A model generated the notes under the pieces. The model did no database searches. It saw nothing but the letters and a program-made list of their open reading frames with translations, and was not told the DNA's origin. The position numbers and the translations under genes were made by a program. Positions 1 through 7,740 of a stretch of DNA of 64,000 nucleotides are shown here, piece after piece. The stretch is from a virus: the IMG/VR virus record IMGVR_UViG_3300042924_006566, positions 62,001-126,000 of that record. The stretch is one strand, 5' to 3'. The stretch's first letter is position 1. Each line of letters begins with the position of its first letter.

Positions 1-481
1 TCACAGACTTACGATTGGCAGGTAACCCGGCAGTATAACCAATTTGTTTCCAATTGTCGGCAAGATATACTGAGCCACTCTTATTCCCACCAATGGTCGT
101 GATAATCGCCCTTAGATTGTCACCATATCTTTGATACCAATCTTTTTTAACCCTTCGGCGTATGGCCTTTAATATCTGAGAGCCAAGGTTTGGAATCTTT
201 TCGACCATGCAGAATCGTTTATTGTCGGCAACTTCATTGAATATTCCATCATATTCTGATTGACTCATGCCAAAATGATTCAGAATAGATTTAGGCGTAG
301 GTTTAAAACCAGAACCAACCCAAAAGGTGCCAATATCTTTTCCCTCATATGCAGTAGAAATAATATATTTCATACAGCGGCCTACAGTTCTCGCCGAAGC
401 CACATAGGAATGGTGCTGTATGACCATTTGATCAGCAATACTCTTATCTTCGGGTGTTTCGGCAATTCTCAGAGAAATCAT
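1..481 (-). CDS. Mom/DUF4338-like protein, 3' end outside window
   Basis: The gene starts with ATG at 481, overlapping the stop of the gene upstream (ATGA), and 160 codons are visible before it runs off at base 1. Visible motifs are HHSYV (residues 23-27), GTFWVGSGFKPTP (51-63) and NWKQIGYTAG (143-152). The last resembles the C-terminal signature of Mom and DUF4338 proteins, which are GNAT-like; Mom modifies adenine in phage Mu DNA. The assignment rests on motif resemblance only. It could serve DNA modification against host restriction, or be an unrelated acetyltransferase-fold protein. Confidence 0.55.
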   Translation of the reverse strand, partial: MISLRIAETPEDKSIADQMVIQHHSYVASARTVGRCMKYIISTAYEGKDIGTFWVGSGFKPTPKSILNHFGMSQSEYDGIFNEVADNKRFCMVEKIPNLGSQILKAIRRRVKKDWYQRYGDNLRAIITTIGGNKSGSVYLADNWKQIGYTAGLPANRKSV

Positions 482-720
482 TCTACCTCAAAATAGATTC
501 CGTCTTCTTCAGCCATAATACGAACTACCTTACGGCCATCAATCGAATAACCCGCCGAAATAAATGGACCGCCAGGGGGATCGAAAAACTCTAAATCCTT
601 CATATCATTACCACCAAATCGGCAATATAGAATTTCACTACCAAACTTATAGATATTCCCACTCACGGGTACAAATGACATAACATCACCATAACTGGAT
701 TTAACAATAATTGTTTTCAT
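478..720 (-). CDS. hypothetical protein, 80 aa
   Basis: An ATG-start leftward gene directly after the AAA+ ATPase gene, ending in ATGA overlap with the Mom-like gene. It is a soluble, mixed beta-rich small protein with no motif I recognise. Its operon position suggests co-expression with the ATPase. Confidence 0.75.
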   Translation of the reverse strand: MKTIIVKSSYGDVMSFVPVSGNIYKFGSEILYCRFGGNDMKDLEFFDPPGGPFISAGYSIDGRKVVRIMAEEDGIYFEVE

Positions 721-731
721 AATTTACCTCA

Positions 732-1619
732 TCAACCACAAATAGTATACTCAGCAAGATTACGCCAGTTGGCACCTGCATTAGCGCGGATATTTGTAAC
801 CTGAATCAGAGTACGCAGCGACAATTCCTTGACCGTATCCTTGAGTTGGTCGATAAGATTAAGAGCATCTACCTTATGTTGCTTGCTGAATTCAGGCATA
901 AACTCATCAGAATCCATAATGAACCGCATACGCTCAATCTTTTGAGCAGTAGTCATGGACAGGTCAACAGCCATCGAGCGCGTGATAATGGCCTGGTCAA
1001 TCTGGGAAGAGGACAAATTGGAGATGAAAACAACACGGCCCTTAAATTCGAAGGAAGTAGGCAGGTCATCATCACGAATATCCGCACGCCATGAAATAAT
1101 ACGGCGAGAATAAGAATCAAGAGCACCTTTCAACAGATTAAGGGAAACTGGATCCTTGAGTACGGAATCGCAATCATCAAACACCAAAACACCGTCACGG
1201 TTTTCCCACAGCAAACGATACAAACCTTTCGGCGTGGAGTAACCTTTGATAACACGGAAGGACTTGTGGTGATTGATACGGAAACCAACCTCAAGGGCGT
1301 CCACGGTGGTAACATCCTTGAAACCACCATTCTCCAGAGTCTTGGACACCGTATAGGACTTGCCAAGACCACCAGGACCAGTGATAACCACGGACGATTG
1401 TGCACCATTGGCGAGCATGGTCACCATATCGGTAACGAAACCAAAGCGTTCATTGATAGAAAAGCGGGACTCACGGGAAGGCTCCTTAACATCCGCGGTT
1501 TTGGCGGACAAACCGGCCTTGCGCAAAACATAATCCATATGAGCGCGACTGGCACGCTTGACAATCTTGCCGTTGATAAGAGCCTGGTATTTGCCGTTAA
1601 CGAAAGTAACTTGGGTCAT
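732..1619 (-). CDS. AAA+ ATPase
   Basis: A 295-residue P-loop ATPase. Walker A is GPGGLGKS at about residues 81-88 and Walker B is VLVFDDCD at about 144-151, followed by a sensor-like stretch (FISNLS) and a helical C-terminal lid. An ATG at 1619 was chosen over an upstream in-frame codon at 1700 because the -10 box of its promoter lies at 1650-1655, so the upstream codon cannot be on the transcript. No clear Shine-Dalgarno sequence is present. Single-gene AAA+ ATPases of this sort occur in T4-like phages; the substrate is unknown. Confidence 0.85.
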   Translation of the reverse strand: MTQVTFVNGKYQALINGKIVKRASRAHMDYVLRKAGLSAKTADVKEPSRESRFSINERFGFVTDMVTMLANGAQSSVVITGPGGLGKSYTVSKTLENGGFKDVTTVDALEVGFRINHHKSFRVIKGYSTPKGLYRLLWENRDGVLVFDDCDSVLKDPVSLNLLKGALDSYSRRIISWRADIRDDDLPTSFEFKGRVVFISNLSSSQIDQAIITRSMAVDLSMTTAQKIERMRFIMDSDEFMPEFSKQHKVDALNLIDQLKDTVKELSLRTLIQVTNIRANAGANWRNLAEYTICG

Positions 1620-1649
1620 AGTGCTGTGCTTTGTTGAGTGAATAAATGG

Positions 1650-1677
1650 ATTGTAGCGGATGGACGGAAAATGGCAA
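1650..1677 (-). promoter_or_regulatory. sigma70-type promoter for the AAA+ ATPase
   Basis: On the minus strand TTGCCA (1677-1672), a 16-bp spacer, then TACAAT (1655-1650). It lies about 30 bp before the ATPase ATG. Confidence 0.8.
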
Positions 1678-1690
1678 GCGGAATGAAAAA

Positions 1691-1731
1691 AGTCGACCAT
1701 TGCGGTCGACTATTCGTTGTATAAAAACAAC
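1691..1731. promoter_or_regulatory. composite palindromic element upstream of promoter
   Basis: Two palindromes lie upstream of the 1650-1677 promoter. One is AGTCGACC-N5-GGTCGACT at 1691-1711, an 8-bp perfect stem. The other is a 16-bp site, GTTGTATAAAAACAAC, at 1716-1731. Related pairs occur before other early promoters at about 4.05 and 5.17 kb. Operator, protein-binding site or RNA hairpin are all possible. Confidence 0.6.
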
Positions 1732-1735
1732 ACTT

Positions 1736-1891
1736 TCAATAATTGTATACAATGTTTACAAAATTTGTAAAATTAAATGCGGACAAAAATAAACAAAACC
1801 ATCCAGATTTATTATTACCGTATTTGAAATCTTCAATTGATACTAACAAAGCCAAACCAGTTAGCATCAAAAATAAAAACATTATTAACAT
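1736..1891 (-). CDS. small membrane protein, 51 aa
   Basis: ATG at 1891 lies directly after the TAA of the upstream gene. The product is very hydrophobic, with one segment at residues 1-18 and another at about 31-46, so two membrane spans are likely. Ending with TGA at 1736, it closes immediately before the palindromic element at 1691-1731. The Shine-Dalgarno is weak (GAAAG), so coupling to the upstream gene is likely. Confidence 0.65.
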   Translation of the reverse strand: MLIMFLFLMLTGLALLVSIEDFKYGNNKSGWFCLFLSAFNFTNFVNIVYNY

Positions 1892-1892
1892 A

Positions 1893-2342
1893 TTAAACGA
1901 TTCTTTCGACTACAATCTTATCGTCAGAATCTTCACCAAAAGAAAGATTGTGGTGGTGCAGTTTAACCAATCCTTTTCGGTGCAACGATTCACAACTGAC
2001 AAACATAATCAATTGTGATACTCTTTTTCGAATAATATCAATATCAGGAATCGAATCCAATCCTTCAGCACCAGACAATAGCATTGTCAACATAACACAT
2101 TCATTGATATTGTTATTTGCTTTATTGTCTGCTTGTGATTCTTCATCACTAAAGTGTGTGAAAACTGTATCAGCTATATCGGATAGAATCTGTAAATCAG
2201 AATCGGAAAGGTTCTTGAAAAAATCCCCAACACTCAAATATGGATTACGCATCAAATCGGTTGCCAATAACCGAGTGACAGAAGAAAACTCCTTATTTGT
2301 GGCCACATTATGAAAATTAACAGTAAAATCTTTAAAATCCAT
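1893..2342 (-). CDS. hypothetical protein, 149 aa
   Basis: The ATG at 2342 follows a strong GGAGGT; an earlier in-frame codon at 2417 has no such site and overlaps the upstream gene. The protein is helical and acidic and ends in a His-rich stretch (HHHN) near residue 130. No family recognised. Confidence 0.8.
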   Translation of the reverse strand: MDFKDFTVNFHNVATNKEFSSVTRLLATDLMRNPYLSVGDFFKNLSDSDLQILSDIADTVFTHFSDEESQADNKANNNINECVMLTMLLSGAEGLDSIPDIDIIRKRVSQLIMFVSCESLHRKGLVKLHHHNLSFGEDSDDKIVVERIV

Positions 2343-2343
2343 A

Positions 2344-2694
2344 TTACCTCCAAGTTTGGTGTACTTCTGCCACCCATTCTGAACCATCATATTCCTCAAT
2401 AGTATAATCAATACCATCAGGAATTTCTACCACACCCAACCGAGAATGTGGACCACTGGCTTTGTCACCCATTTCCTGCACGACCTGAACCAATGCAGAA
2501 TCAGTCCGTTCAATATCACGGTCGGAGAAATAGTTTTCTTGTTTGATTTCATCTTTATAATAATGAACTAAATCGAAAACATCTTTCTTTTGAAATACAA
2601 GGTTAATACCTTTCAATTCGGCATAACGCATTACTGCTTCATGCGACAAGCCAAAACCACCATAACAACGATTAATTACAATTTGCTGTGCCAT
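2344..2694 (-). CDS. conserved phage protein, 116 aa
   Basis: It begins MAQQIVINRCYGGFGLSHEA, a start pattern I know from many phage early proteins of unknown function (INRCxGGFGLS). It sits in a leftward run of tightly packed early genes. No catalytic motif visible. Confidence 0.85.
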   Translation of the reverse strand: MAQQIVINRCYGGFGLSHEAVMRYAELKGINLVFQKKDVFDLVHYYKDEIKQENYFSDRDIERTDSALVQVVQEMGDKASGPHSRLGVVEIPDGIDYTIEEYDGSEWVAEVHQTWR

Positions 2695-2697
2695 ATA

Positions 2698-3156
2698 TCA
2701 CCATGAAGAATGATAGAAAAATTCGAATTTGTTGAGCTGTTCATCACTCAATAGTTTGTCCATTAGATTCTTGGTATAAGCAATATCTTCCCAATAATAC
2801 TCATCAATATCGGTGGGACCGAAAAAGAAACCAGATTGTGGAGGGAAAAGGGTAACATCCCGAGTTTCCAATGCTTTCTCGCACAGGTCACGGAGTTTTC
2901 CCATTTGTAGACGATCAATATATGCATCACGGCAATCATCAGTACCACCTTGCACATTATCGACAAACCATTTATGAATCTGGTTTGCCTTGCGCCAGTA
3001 ACCAAGATTCACCGTCACCTCAACGGAATTATCCTCACCATCATAATTGGTCAGGCCAAGAGCCTTTTTGATTTCAGCATTAATAGGCTTATCAACAGGC
3101 GTAAAATCGAAATTGCTGATATATCGACTGCCTCTGAAATACATATCGAGTCCCAT
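2698..3156 (-). CDS. conserved phage protein, 152 aa
   Basis: It opens with MGLDMYFRG, the hallmark start of a widespread small phage and bacterial family of unknown function. Aromatic-rich (several YW pairs in the last third) and soluble. Gap of 3 bases to the next gene. Confidence 0.85.
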   Translation of the reverse strand: MGLDMYFRGSRYISNFDFTPVDKPINAEIKKALGLTNYDGEDNSVEVTVNLGYWRKANQIHKWFVDNVQGGTDDCRDAYIDRLQMGKLRDLCEKALETRDVTLFPPQSGFFFGPTDIDEYYWEDIAYTKNLMDKLLSDEQLNKFEFFYHSSW

Positions 3157-3175
3157 AATTTCAACCTCTCTTATA

Positions 3176-3427
3176 TTAAACCAAATCTACCTGAACATTA
3201 ACACCATCAATAGTGCTGGCATAACCTGTGATTAGAGGTTGGTGCAGTTTCTTATTGACAAAGTTTTCGTTACCTAGCCTTTCCAGGGCTATCCATACGG
3301 GTACACGGTGTTCCCTGGTACAGATATTCTCAACATCTTGGACTTTGCAGAACATACCAAAATCATTCACCATGAGGCGGATTTTTTGGCTATTATCGAG
3401 ACCAAATACGATTCGCTTTGTACGCAT
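3176..3427 (-). CDS. hypothetical protein, 83 aa
   Basis: An ATG-start leftward gene between two early genes. Contains two cysteines (about residues 27 and 36) and no recognised motif. Confidence 0.75.
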   Translation of the reverse strand: MRTKRIVFGLDNSQKIRLMVNDFGMFCKVQDVENICTREHRVPVWIALERLGNENFVNKKLHQPLITGYASTIDGVNVQVDLV

Positions 3428-3429
3428 GA

Positions 3430-3972
3430 TTATTCCTTAGGGATAACAGTACCAGTAACACCATATTTCTTGGCAAGAAACTTCAAACAAGCATCAGCAG
3501 TAGGCCGTGCAGCTTCTTGCTTACCATTCCACATAGCGACCCATTTTTGACGGTCAGCACGGAACCACACCGTACCGTCAGGATGCACCACCTTACCACT
3601 AGGCTTCACGATAGAACCAACCGTGACATTCCCGACCTTGGAGACCACCAGGGACGCGCCACGCTTTGCCATTTTCTTAGCAGGTTGCTTGACCTTGGGT
3701 GCCTTGGTTGCAGGCGTAGGAGTATCGGTTACTTCAGCCACAGGCTTATTGGTTGCAAAATTGGGACCAGTAAGAGGACCGACCCACGGGAAAAAATCCA
3801 ATGCGGTTTTGTCCTTGTTTTGGACTGCCTCATCCATATCAATACCACAGCGACCCCATTGGTCGGTTTGTGCATTATACCATCGATACCATCGACCTTG
3901 GGCACCACGGTCGACCAGATACAGCGCGGACACGGTAGGTTTGTGGGTATTGAAAGTGAAACTGTCAAGCAT
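3430..3972 (-). CDS. two-domain hypothetical protein, 180 aa
   Basis: The N-terminal part is tryptophan-rich (RWYRWYNAQTDQWGRC, about residues 27-42). A Pro/Thr/Lys linker (about 80-105) joins it to a basic C-terminal part with DGTVWFRADRQKWVAMW. The linker and paired W/R segments suggest two small nucleic-acid- or ligand-binding modules; that is inference. A promoter lies at 4006-4033 upstream. Confidence 0.8.
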   Translation of the reverse strand: MLDSFTFNTHKPTVSALYLVDRGAQGRWYRWYNAQTDQWGRCGIDMDEAVQNKDKTALDFFPWVGPLTGPNFATNKPVAEVTDTPTPATKAPKVKQPAKKMAKRGASLVVSKVGNVTVGSIVKPSGKVVHPDGTVWFRADRQKWVAMWNGKQEAARPTADACLKFLAKKYGVTGTVIPKE

Positions 3973-4005
3973 TACAAAATTCCTTTTCGATTGTCAATAG
4001 AGACT

Positions 4006-4033
4006 ATTATACAGGTTTCCGGGCAAATGTCAA
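4006..4033 (-). promoter_or_regulatory. sigma70-type promoter
   Basis: Minus strand TTGACA (4033-4028), 16-bp spacer, TATAAT (4011-4006). Drives the 3430-3972 gene. The 16-bp palindrome GTTGTATGGAAACAAC is at 4062-4077, 28 bp upstream of the -35 box. Confidence 0.85.
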
Positions 4034-4052
4034 TGGTAATGTACCAATCCGG

Positions 4053-4187
4053 TCAAGTATTGTTGTATGGAAACAACGCTTTGCGGTGTTTAGGTTTCCG
4101 CTGATACTTGTTTTCCAGTTTATGACGGACCACCGGTTTAATCGGTGTTCGGCATACTGGTTTCTGGACTGGTACTATAATCTTCAT
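4053..4187 (-). CDS. small basic protein, 44 aa
   Basis: A short open frame with ATG at 4187, just after the preceding stop. Highly basic (K/R/H about a third of residues) and proline-rich. Its last codons overlap the palindrome at 4062-4077, and its TGA is part of the GACC-type motif. The ribosome site is weak, so it may be translated by coupling or not at all. Confidence 0.45.
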   Translation of the reverse strand: MKIIVPVQKPVCRTPIKPVVRHKLENKYQRKPKHRKALFPYNNT

Positions 4188-4189
4188 GG

Positions 4190-4441
4190 TTAGAAATCGT
4201 CAAAAAAATCATTATCGGCTACATAATCCTCATCCGTACCCCAACCCACCGAGGCCAAGGCTGATGCATGGTCGCCATCCATAGAATCATCATAATAATC
4301 ATCGGTGAAACCCATATCTTCCTCCACCGCATTAACCCATTCGATTGGGATATTCAGCCTTTCAGCAATTTCACGGTTACTATACTCACCATCCATAAGA
4401 TATTCACGGATGGACAGGTTAATATCGGACATACGGGACAT
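4190..4441 (-). CDS. acidic phage protein with HTH-like segment, 83 aa
   Basis: AGGAG six bases before the ATG at 4441. Residues about 20-40 (NREIAERLNIPIEWVNAV) look like a helix-turn-helix of sigma or LuxR type; the C-terminus is strongly acidic (DDYYDDS, DNDFFDDF). Could be a small regulator or DNA mimic; both are inference. Confidence 0.75.
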   Translation of the reverse strand: MSRMSDINLSIREYLMDGEYSNREIAERLNIPIEWVNAVEEDMGFTDDYYDDSMDGDHASALASVGWGTDEDYVADNDFFDDF

Positions 4442-4455
4442 TTGAAACTCTCCTA

Positions 4456-5100
4456 TTAATGAGAAACAGCCAGACGGATAACCTTTTTCATGGTTGCGCC
4501 ATGAGCAGGGTAAGCAATAACATCGATATTTTTGTCATAGCAAGCACGGCAATCACCACACTTACCGCCACGGGTATATGCACCACAAACAAAGGTATTT
4601 TCTGGTGCAGTATCAGCAGAGGGCACAATGGTAGAACCATGGACGCCAGGAGTAAATTCACCGTTTACAGAATCGGATGAAAAACGCACCATTACATTAG
4701 GTAGGGTTTTCATGCGATTAATGATAGATTGAAACTTGGCAAATTTGGCCATACGGGTAGGCAGCCAGTGCTTAACATGAGGCGTGCAGGCCATTACCAC
4801 ATAAATCTTTTCAGCCAATTCCAGAGAATACATATCGCCAGAATCAAACCAACGGAAATGGGTTTGCTTGGATAATGCATTAATCATATCTTCGGTCCAA
4901 GAGAATCGCTTCCAATCGTCAAAATTGGCTGCACGGACTTGCTTGGCGGCACCGAATCGGTAGAAACCACCACGCGCATAGCAACCCTGGCATGCCGGGA
5001 CCACGGATCCGTCCTTATTGCGTGAACCAGGGCAGGTATCAAACGCCTGGAGGGACCAGGACTTGGTACCGAGCTTGGATGTGGTAGAGAGCTTGACCAT
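4456..5100 (-). CDS. GP88-like phage protein
   Basis: A 214-residue Cys-rich protein with CPGS near the N-terminus, PACQGCYARGG (about 36-46), RWFDSGD, VKHWLPTR and a late CGDCRACYD. This pattern matches the GP88 family of phage proteins, whose function is unknown; paired CxxC motifs suggest metal or Fe-S binding. The ATG at 5100 has AAGGA six bases upstream and is preferred to the ATG at 5106. Confidence 0.85.
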   Translation of the reverse strand: MVKLSTTSKLGTKSWSLQAFDTCPGSRNKDGSVVPACQGCYARGGFYRFGAAKQVRAANFDDWKRFSWTEDMINALSKQTHFRWFDSGDMYSLELAEKIYVVMACTPHVKHWLPTRMAKFAKFQSIINRMKTLPNVMVRFSSDSVNGEFTPGVHGSTIVPSADTAPENTFVCGAYTRGGKCGDCRACYDKNIDVIAYPAHGATMKKVIRLAVSH

Positions 5101-5127
5101 TTGCATTCCTTAGTTACTATGCTTCGC

Positions 5128-5155
5128 AGTATACAGGCATCCGCGGAAATGGCAA
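5128..5155 (-). promoter_or_regulatory. sigma70-type promoter for GP88-like gene
   Basis: Minus strand TTGCCA (5155-5150), 16-bp spacer, TATACT (5133-5128). Preceded by GACC-N5-GGTC at 5161-5173 and the 16-bp palindrome GTTGTTTTGGTGCAAC at 5183-5198. Confidence 0.85.
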
Positions 5156-5171
5156 ATGTCGACCAAACCGG

Positions 5172-5519
5172 TCAACTATTTTGTTGTTTTGGTGCAACAG
5201 AAATATCGATGTATGGACCGTTAGGACCAGCGTTGGAGAGTGCAATAATCCATGCCAACCGACCGTGTGGTTTTGGTAGAGGATCGTATGGACCAATCAC
5301 CAGACCATTCCTATCGATTCTAGGCACACAATGCCCACCAGATACTTTTTCCAATGCACGGATTAAATGTATTGGTTCACTTACATTTTCTTCCCATGGT
5401 ACAGCAATAACATCCAAATCCCTTTGGAGAGTACCATGGAGGGCCAAGGTATAACCATACCCTAAGGTCTTTTCATATAGAATTGGATATAATTGTGCGT
5501 AAAATGGTGCACGGATCAT
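5172..5519 (-). CDS. conserved phage protein, nucleotidyltransferase-like motif, 115 aa
   Basis: Contains YGYTLALHGTLQRDLDVIAV (about residues 20-39), which resembles the GS-x-D-x-D core of small nucleotidyltransferase-fold proteins seen in many phages. Its last codons and TGA are supplied by the palindromic element at 5158-5198. Confidence 0.75.
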   Translation of the reverse strand: MIRAPFYAQLYPILYEKTLGYGYTLALHGTLQRDLDVIAVPWEENVSEPIHLIRALEKVSGGHCVPRIDRNGLVIGPYDPLPKPHGRLAWIIALSNAGPNGPYIDISVAPKQQNS

Positions 5520-5618
5520 TTAAGTAATACTGATAAAAATAACATTCAACAATAAGGCTATAGCAAGTAATGCTATGACCACACAAACAATAGAAGAAAA
5601 TATTTCTTCAGTTTTCAT
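5520..5618 (-). CDS. single-span membrane peptide, 32 aa
   Basis: ATG at 5618, TAA at 5520-5522, next gene's ATG immediately after. Residues about 9-30 are a continuous hydrophobic helix. Fits the pattern of tiny membrane proteins in this early region. Role unknown. Confidence 0.6.
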   Translation of the reverse strand: MKTEEIFSSIVCVVIALLAIALLLNVIFISIT

Positions 5619-5619
5619 A

Positions 5620-5778
5620 TTAATACTCGGAGTTTCTAGATTTTTGACGCGAAGCTAGTTTAAATGCCTGTCTAGGTTTAATAGGCTTTCGAGTATTTTG
5701 TTTATGTTGTTTTGGAGTATTTTTGATTTTATTGGTATCATTCTCAAATGATTCCAACATACGAGCAATGTTTTTCAT
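5620..5778 (-). CDS. small basic protein, 52 aa
   Basis: The start ATG at 5778 sits just downstream of the previous gene. The C-terminal half is Lys/Arg/Gln-rich, the N-terminal 15 residues helical. Probably binds nucleic acid or a host protein, but nothing specific is visible. Confidence 0.65.
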   Translation of the reverse strand: MKNIARMLESFENDTNKIKNTPKQHKQNTRKPIKPRQAFKLASRQKSRNSEY

Positions 5779-5779
5779 A

Positions 5780-5974
5780 TTAGAATTTATTTTGAATTCT
5801 GGAGTTATATTCAGTTTTAAAAATGTCCATAAATTGTTCCACCTGTTCCTGTTTATAGGATGCGGTATCTTGTGGAGACCGCCCCATATAAATTGCAAAG
5901 GTACTTTTTGGATCAAAATGTTTCAATACCTCAGCAAACTGAACCAATTCAATATCGGTAAATTTAAATTCCAT
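5780..5974 (-). CDS. hypothetical protein, 64 aa
   Basis: ATG-start acidic/aromatic small protein in the leftward early operon served by the promoter at 6002-6029. No motif recognised. Confidence 0.75.
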   Translation of the reverse strand: MEFKFTDIELVQFAEVLKHFDPKSTFAIYMGRSPQDTASYKQEQVEQFMDIFKTEYNSRIQNKF

Positions 5975-6001
5975 AATATATTCTCAAATGGCTACACCGA
6001 G

Positions 6002-6029
6002 AGTATAGACCATTTTCCTGTTTTGTCAA
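6002..6029 (-). promoter_or_regulatory. sigma70-type promoter
   Basis: Minus strand TTGACA (6029-6024), 16-bp spacer, TATACT (6007-6002), 28 bp before the ATG at 5974. Confidence 0.85.
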
Positions 6030-6244
6030 GCCGTTTCAAGTGGTATATTATACTGGTATACCAATCGTTTGAATTCCTTGTATTCTTTTACCAGATATTC
6101 GGCACAAGCCTCATGGCAATACTTGATTCCGTCATATACTTGCCATACCGATTGTGGATAATTTGCAAAACAATATTTCACAAAATCATCATAATCTAGG
6201 TCATAATCTTCGGCCAAATAGGCCAAATTGCGTTTATAAATCAC
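6026..6244 (-). CDS. hypothetical protein, 72 aa (GTG start)
   Basis: The start is GTG at 6244, with GGAG five bases upstream and GTGA overlap with the preceding stop. Tyrosine-rich (about 12 of 72) with two cysteines. The promoter of the next operon lies at its 3' end. Confidence 0.7.
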   Translation of the reverse strand: MIYKRNLAYLAEDYDLDYDDFVKYCFANYPQSVWQVYDGIKYCHEACAEYLVKEYKEFKRLVYQYNIPLETA

Positions 6245-6501
6245 AGGGTCTCCAGTTTTGCCATTAATGACGGAAAATCCTTGAATACTTCGGTATCATA
6301 ACGGGAAGTCCGTAGTACCATGAAATTCCGATTATAGATTTCAACCGTGGCGTCCAGTGTACGGGCACGACCAAAGGTAACCGAAAGGTATTTCCGTCCC
6401 TTTTGGTTGGTAAATTCACCGTCTAATACACCATATGGTGCGGTGAAATTATGACCACGAGCCCATTCACAAATATGGGCTTGAATTTCTTTTGAATTCA
6501 T
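6241..6501 (-). CDS. hypothetical protein, 86 aa
   Basis: ATG start; mixed alpha/beta, with a basic central segment (KGRKYLSVTFGRARTLDAT). Overlaps the next gene by GTGA. Looks like a small phage early protein of unknown function. Confidence 0.75.
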   Translation of the reverse strand: MNSKEIQAHICEWARGHNFTAPYGVLDGEFTNQKGRKYLSVTFGRARTLDATVEIYNRNFMVLRTSRYDTEVFKDFPSLMAKLETL

Positions 6502-6502
6502 A

Positions 6503-6715
6503 TTAGTCCAGCAGAATCATATATTCTTGGGGAAAATGACGGCGAAACCAGTCCAAACCTTTTCGGACAGTTTTATAATCATTAAACATTTGAGCACCCA
6601 TAATGGTGTCATATACTGCAACGGCTTCTGGAATCAATTCGACCGATTCACCAGAAAAAGGGTTAGTAATTACTTCGTTTTCAGAACCAACGATACATTC
6701 AAAAGGGAGTTTCAT
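6503..6715 (-). CDS. conserved phage protein, 70 aa
   Basis: Contains NPFSGESVELIPEAVAVYD and ends GLDWFRRHFPQEYMILLD, a pattern I recognise from a widespread small phage family of unknown function. The ATG at 6715 (AGG seven bases upstream) was preferred over an in-frame codon at 6739. Confidence 0.8.
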   Translation of the reverse strand: MKLPFECIVGSENEVITNPFSGESVELIPEAVAVYDTIMGAQMFNDYKTVRKGLDWFRRHFPQEYMILLD

Positions 6716-6719
6716 GATT

Positions 6720-6956
6720 TTACCTATAATAAATTGCAAATGATTTAGCGTTTTGTTTCAGGCAGGTACCCTGCCGAGCAAGTATACTCCGACCAGAATC
6801 AGCAGGAGTATTCCTAGGACCACGGTATTTGATCCGTATACGGAAATTGTTTCTACGGAAAACACTGGTCAATTCTTCCAGGTATTGCATGGGAATACCA
6901 TGGAAAATGGATCGGCGATTCATATCCGATACATATTGTTTGAAATTAGTTTGCAC
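6720..6956 (-). CDS. hypothetical basic protein, 78 aa (GTG start)
   Basis: The GTG at 6956 lies seven bases after GGAG and directly after the TAA of the upstream gene. Arg-rich centre (RRNNFRIRIKYRGPR). No family recognised. Confidence 0.7.
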   Translation of the reverse strand: MQTNFKQYVSDMNRRSIFHGIPMQYLEELTSVFRRNNFRIRIKYRGPRNTPADSGRSILARQGTCLKQNAKSFAIYYR

Positions 6957-7220
6957 TTACTGACTCCAGTATGCTTCGGTACTAGGATCACAGGAATGGG
7001 GAGTATTGGAGGGAATTTGAATCAATTCTCCTGTCATGAGATTCCGTACCGTTTTCATGGTAACAGGAAATAGAGTATCAAAATCAGTTTCCGGTACCAC
7101 TTTATACTTTTCTTCCGTCAAATTCCGATTGGAACAGGTGGCCGACCGCCTTGCACCGGCATGGGTATTGAAATACCGCTTATCCTGGTGCGGAAAATCA
7201 GTATGGTATACGATAAACAT
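6957..7220 (-). CDS. hypothetical protein, 87 aa
   Basis: ATG at 7220 follows AGAGGTAAT; the earlier in-frame ATG at 7235 would overlap the upstream gene and lacks a ribosome site. Begins MFIVYHTDFPHQDKRYFNTH; contains an Arg/Ser/Cys-rich segment. Function unknown. Confidence 0.75.
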   Translation of the reverse strand: MFIVYHTDFPHQDKRYFNTHAGARRSATCSNRNLTEEKYKVVPETDFDTLFPVTMKTVRNLMTGELIQIPSNTPHSCDPSTEAYWSQ

Positions 7221-7221
7221 A

Positions 7222-7419
7222 TTACCTCTTATCAAAATTCAATGCACAATATACTGCTTCACGGACCGCAGTATCGGTTGCCTCCGCAAAACCCTCATGC
7301 CGTGATAATCGAATTAAACTATTCTCCACCTGTTCCCAGGTCAAATCTAATTCATCCGCAGCGACCACGATACCATGTACCGCGGCATCACCAGCATGGG
7401 TAAACATATCATAATTCAT
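7222..7419 (-). CDS. hypothetical protein, 65 aa
   Basis: ATG start, mostly helical and acidic, one base from the next gene. The promoter at 7444-7472 lies 25 bp upstream. Confidence 0.75.
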   Translation of the reverse strand: MNYDMFTHAGDAAVHGIVVAADELDLTWEQVENSLIRLSRHEGFAEATDTAVREAVYCALNFDKR

Positions 7420-7443
7420 ATTTAAATCTCCAAAAGAATCAAT

Positions 7444-7472
7444 ATCTTACCTCACTTCTACCGCTTTGTCAA
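7444..7472 (-). promoter_or_regulatory. sigma70-type promoter
   Basis: Minus strand TTGACA (7472-7467), 17-bp spacer, TAAGAT (7449-7444). The -35 box overlaps the stop codon of the 7469-7714 gene. Confidence 0.75.
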
Positions 7473-7714
7473 GCAGTTTCCACAACCGTTGCACCACTGT
7501 TGCGTACCTGCAACACCTCAGAATGGTTCAGAATCACCGAATCCCGCTCGGCACCATATACCGAGATAACCTTATCCAGGTTAATATGATGCGATACCTC
7601 ACCACCATATTTGACACGGGACAACCATACCTTACCTGAAACGGGAATATTACCCATATACAGGCCAGATATATGCATACCTTCAAGATTCCAAATTGCT
7701 CCGCCCAACATCAT
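7469..7714 (-). CDS. hypothetical protein, 81 aa
   Basis: Two adjacent ATGs (7714, 7711). Beta-rich, Gly-rich N-terminus (MMLGGAIWNLEG). Its stop codon is part of the downstream promoter. Unknown function. Confidence 0.7.
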   Translation of the reverse strand: MMLGGAIWNLEGMHISGLYMGNIPVSGKVWLSRVKYGGEVSHHINLDKVISVYGAERDSVILNHSEVLQVRNSGATVVETA

Positions 7715-7740
7715 AATAAATCGACCTCTCGCTTATTCTA

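Noticed and set aside
1266-1637. Rightward frames over the AAA+ ATPase gene
   Set aside because: Mirror frames of a real gene with Walker motifs; no start signals.
3517-4104. Long rightward open frame (195 codons) opposite the 180-residue gene
   Set aside because: Fully antisense to a better gene, crosses a strong leftward promoter and palindromes, and has no ribosome site.
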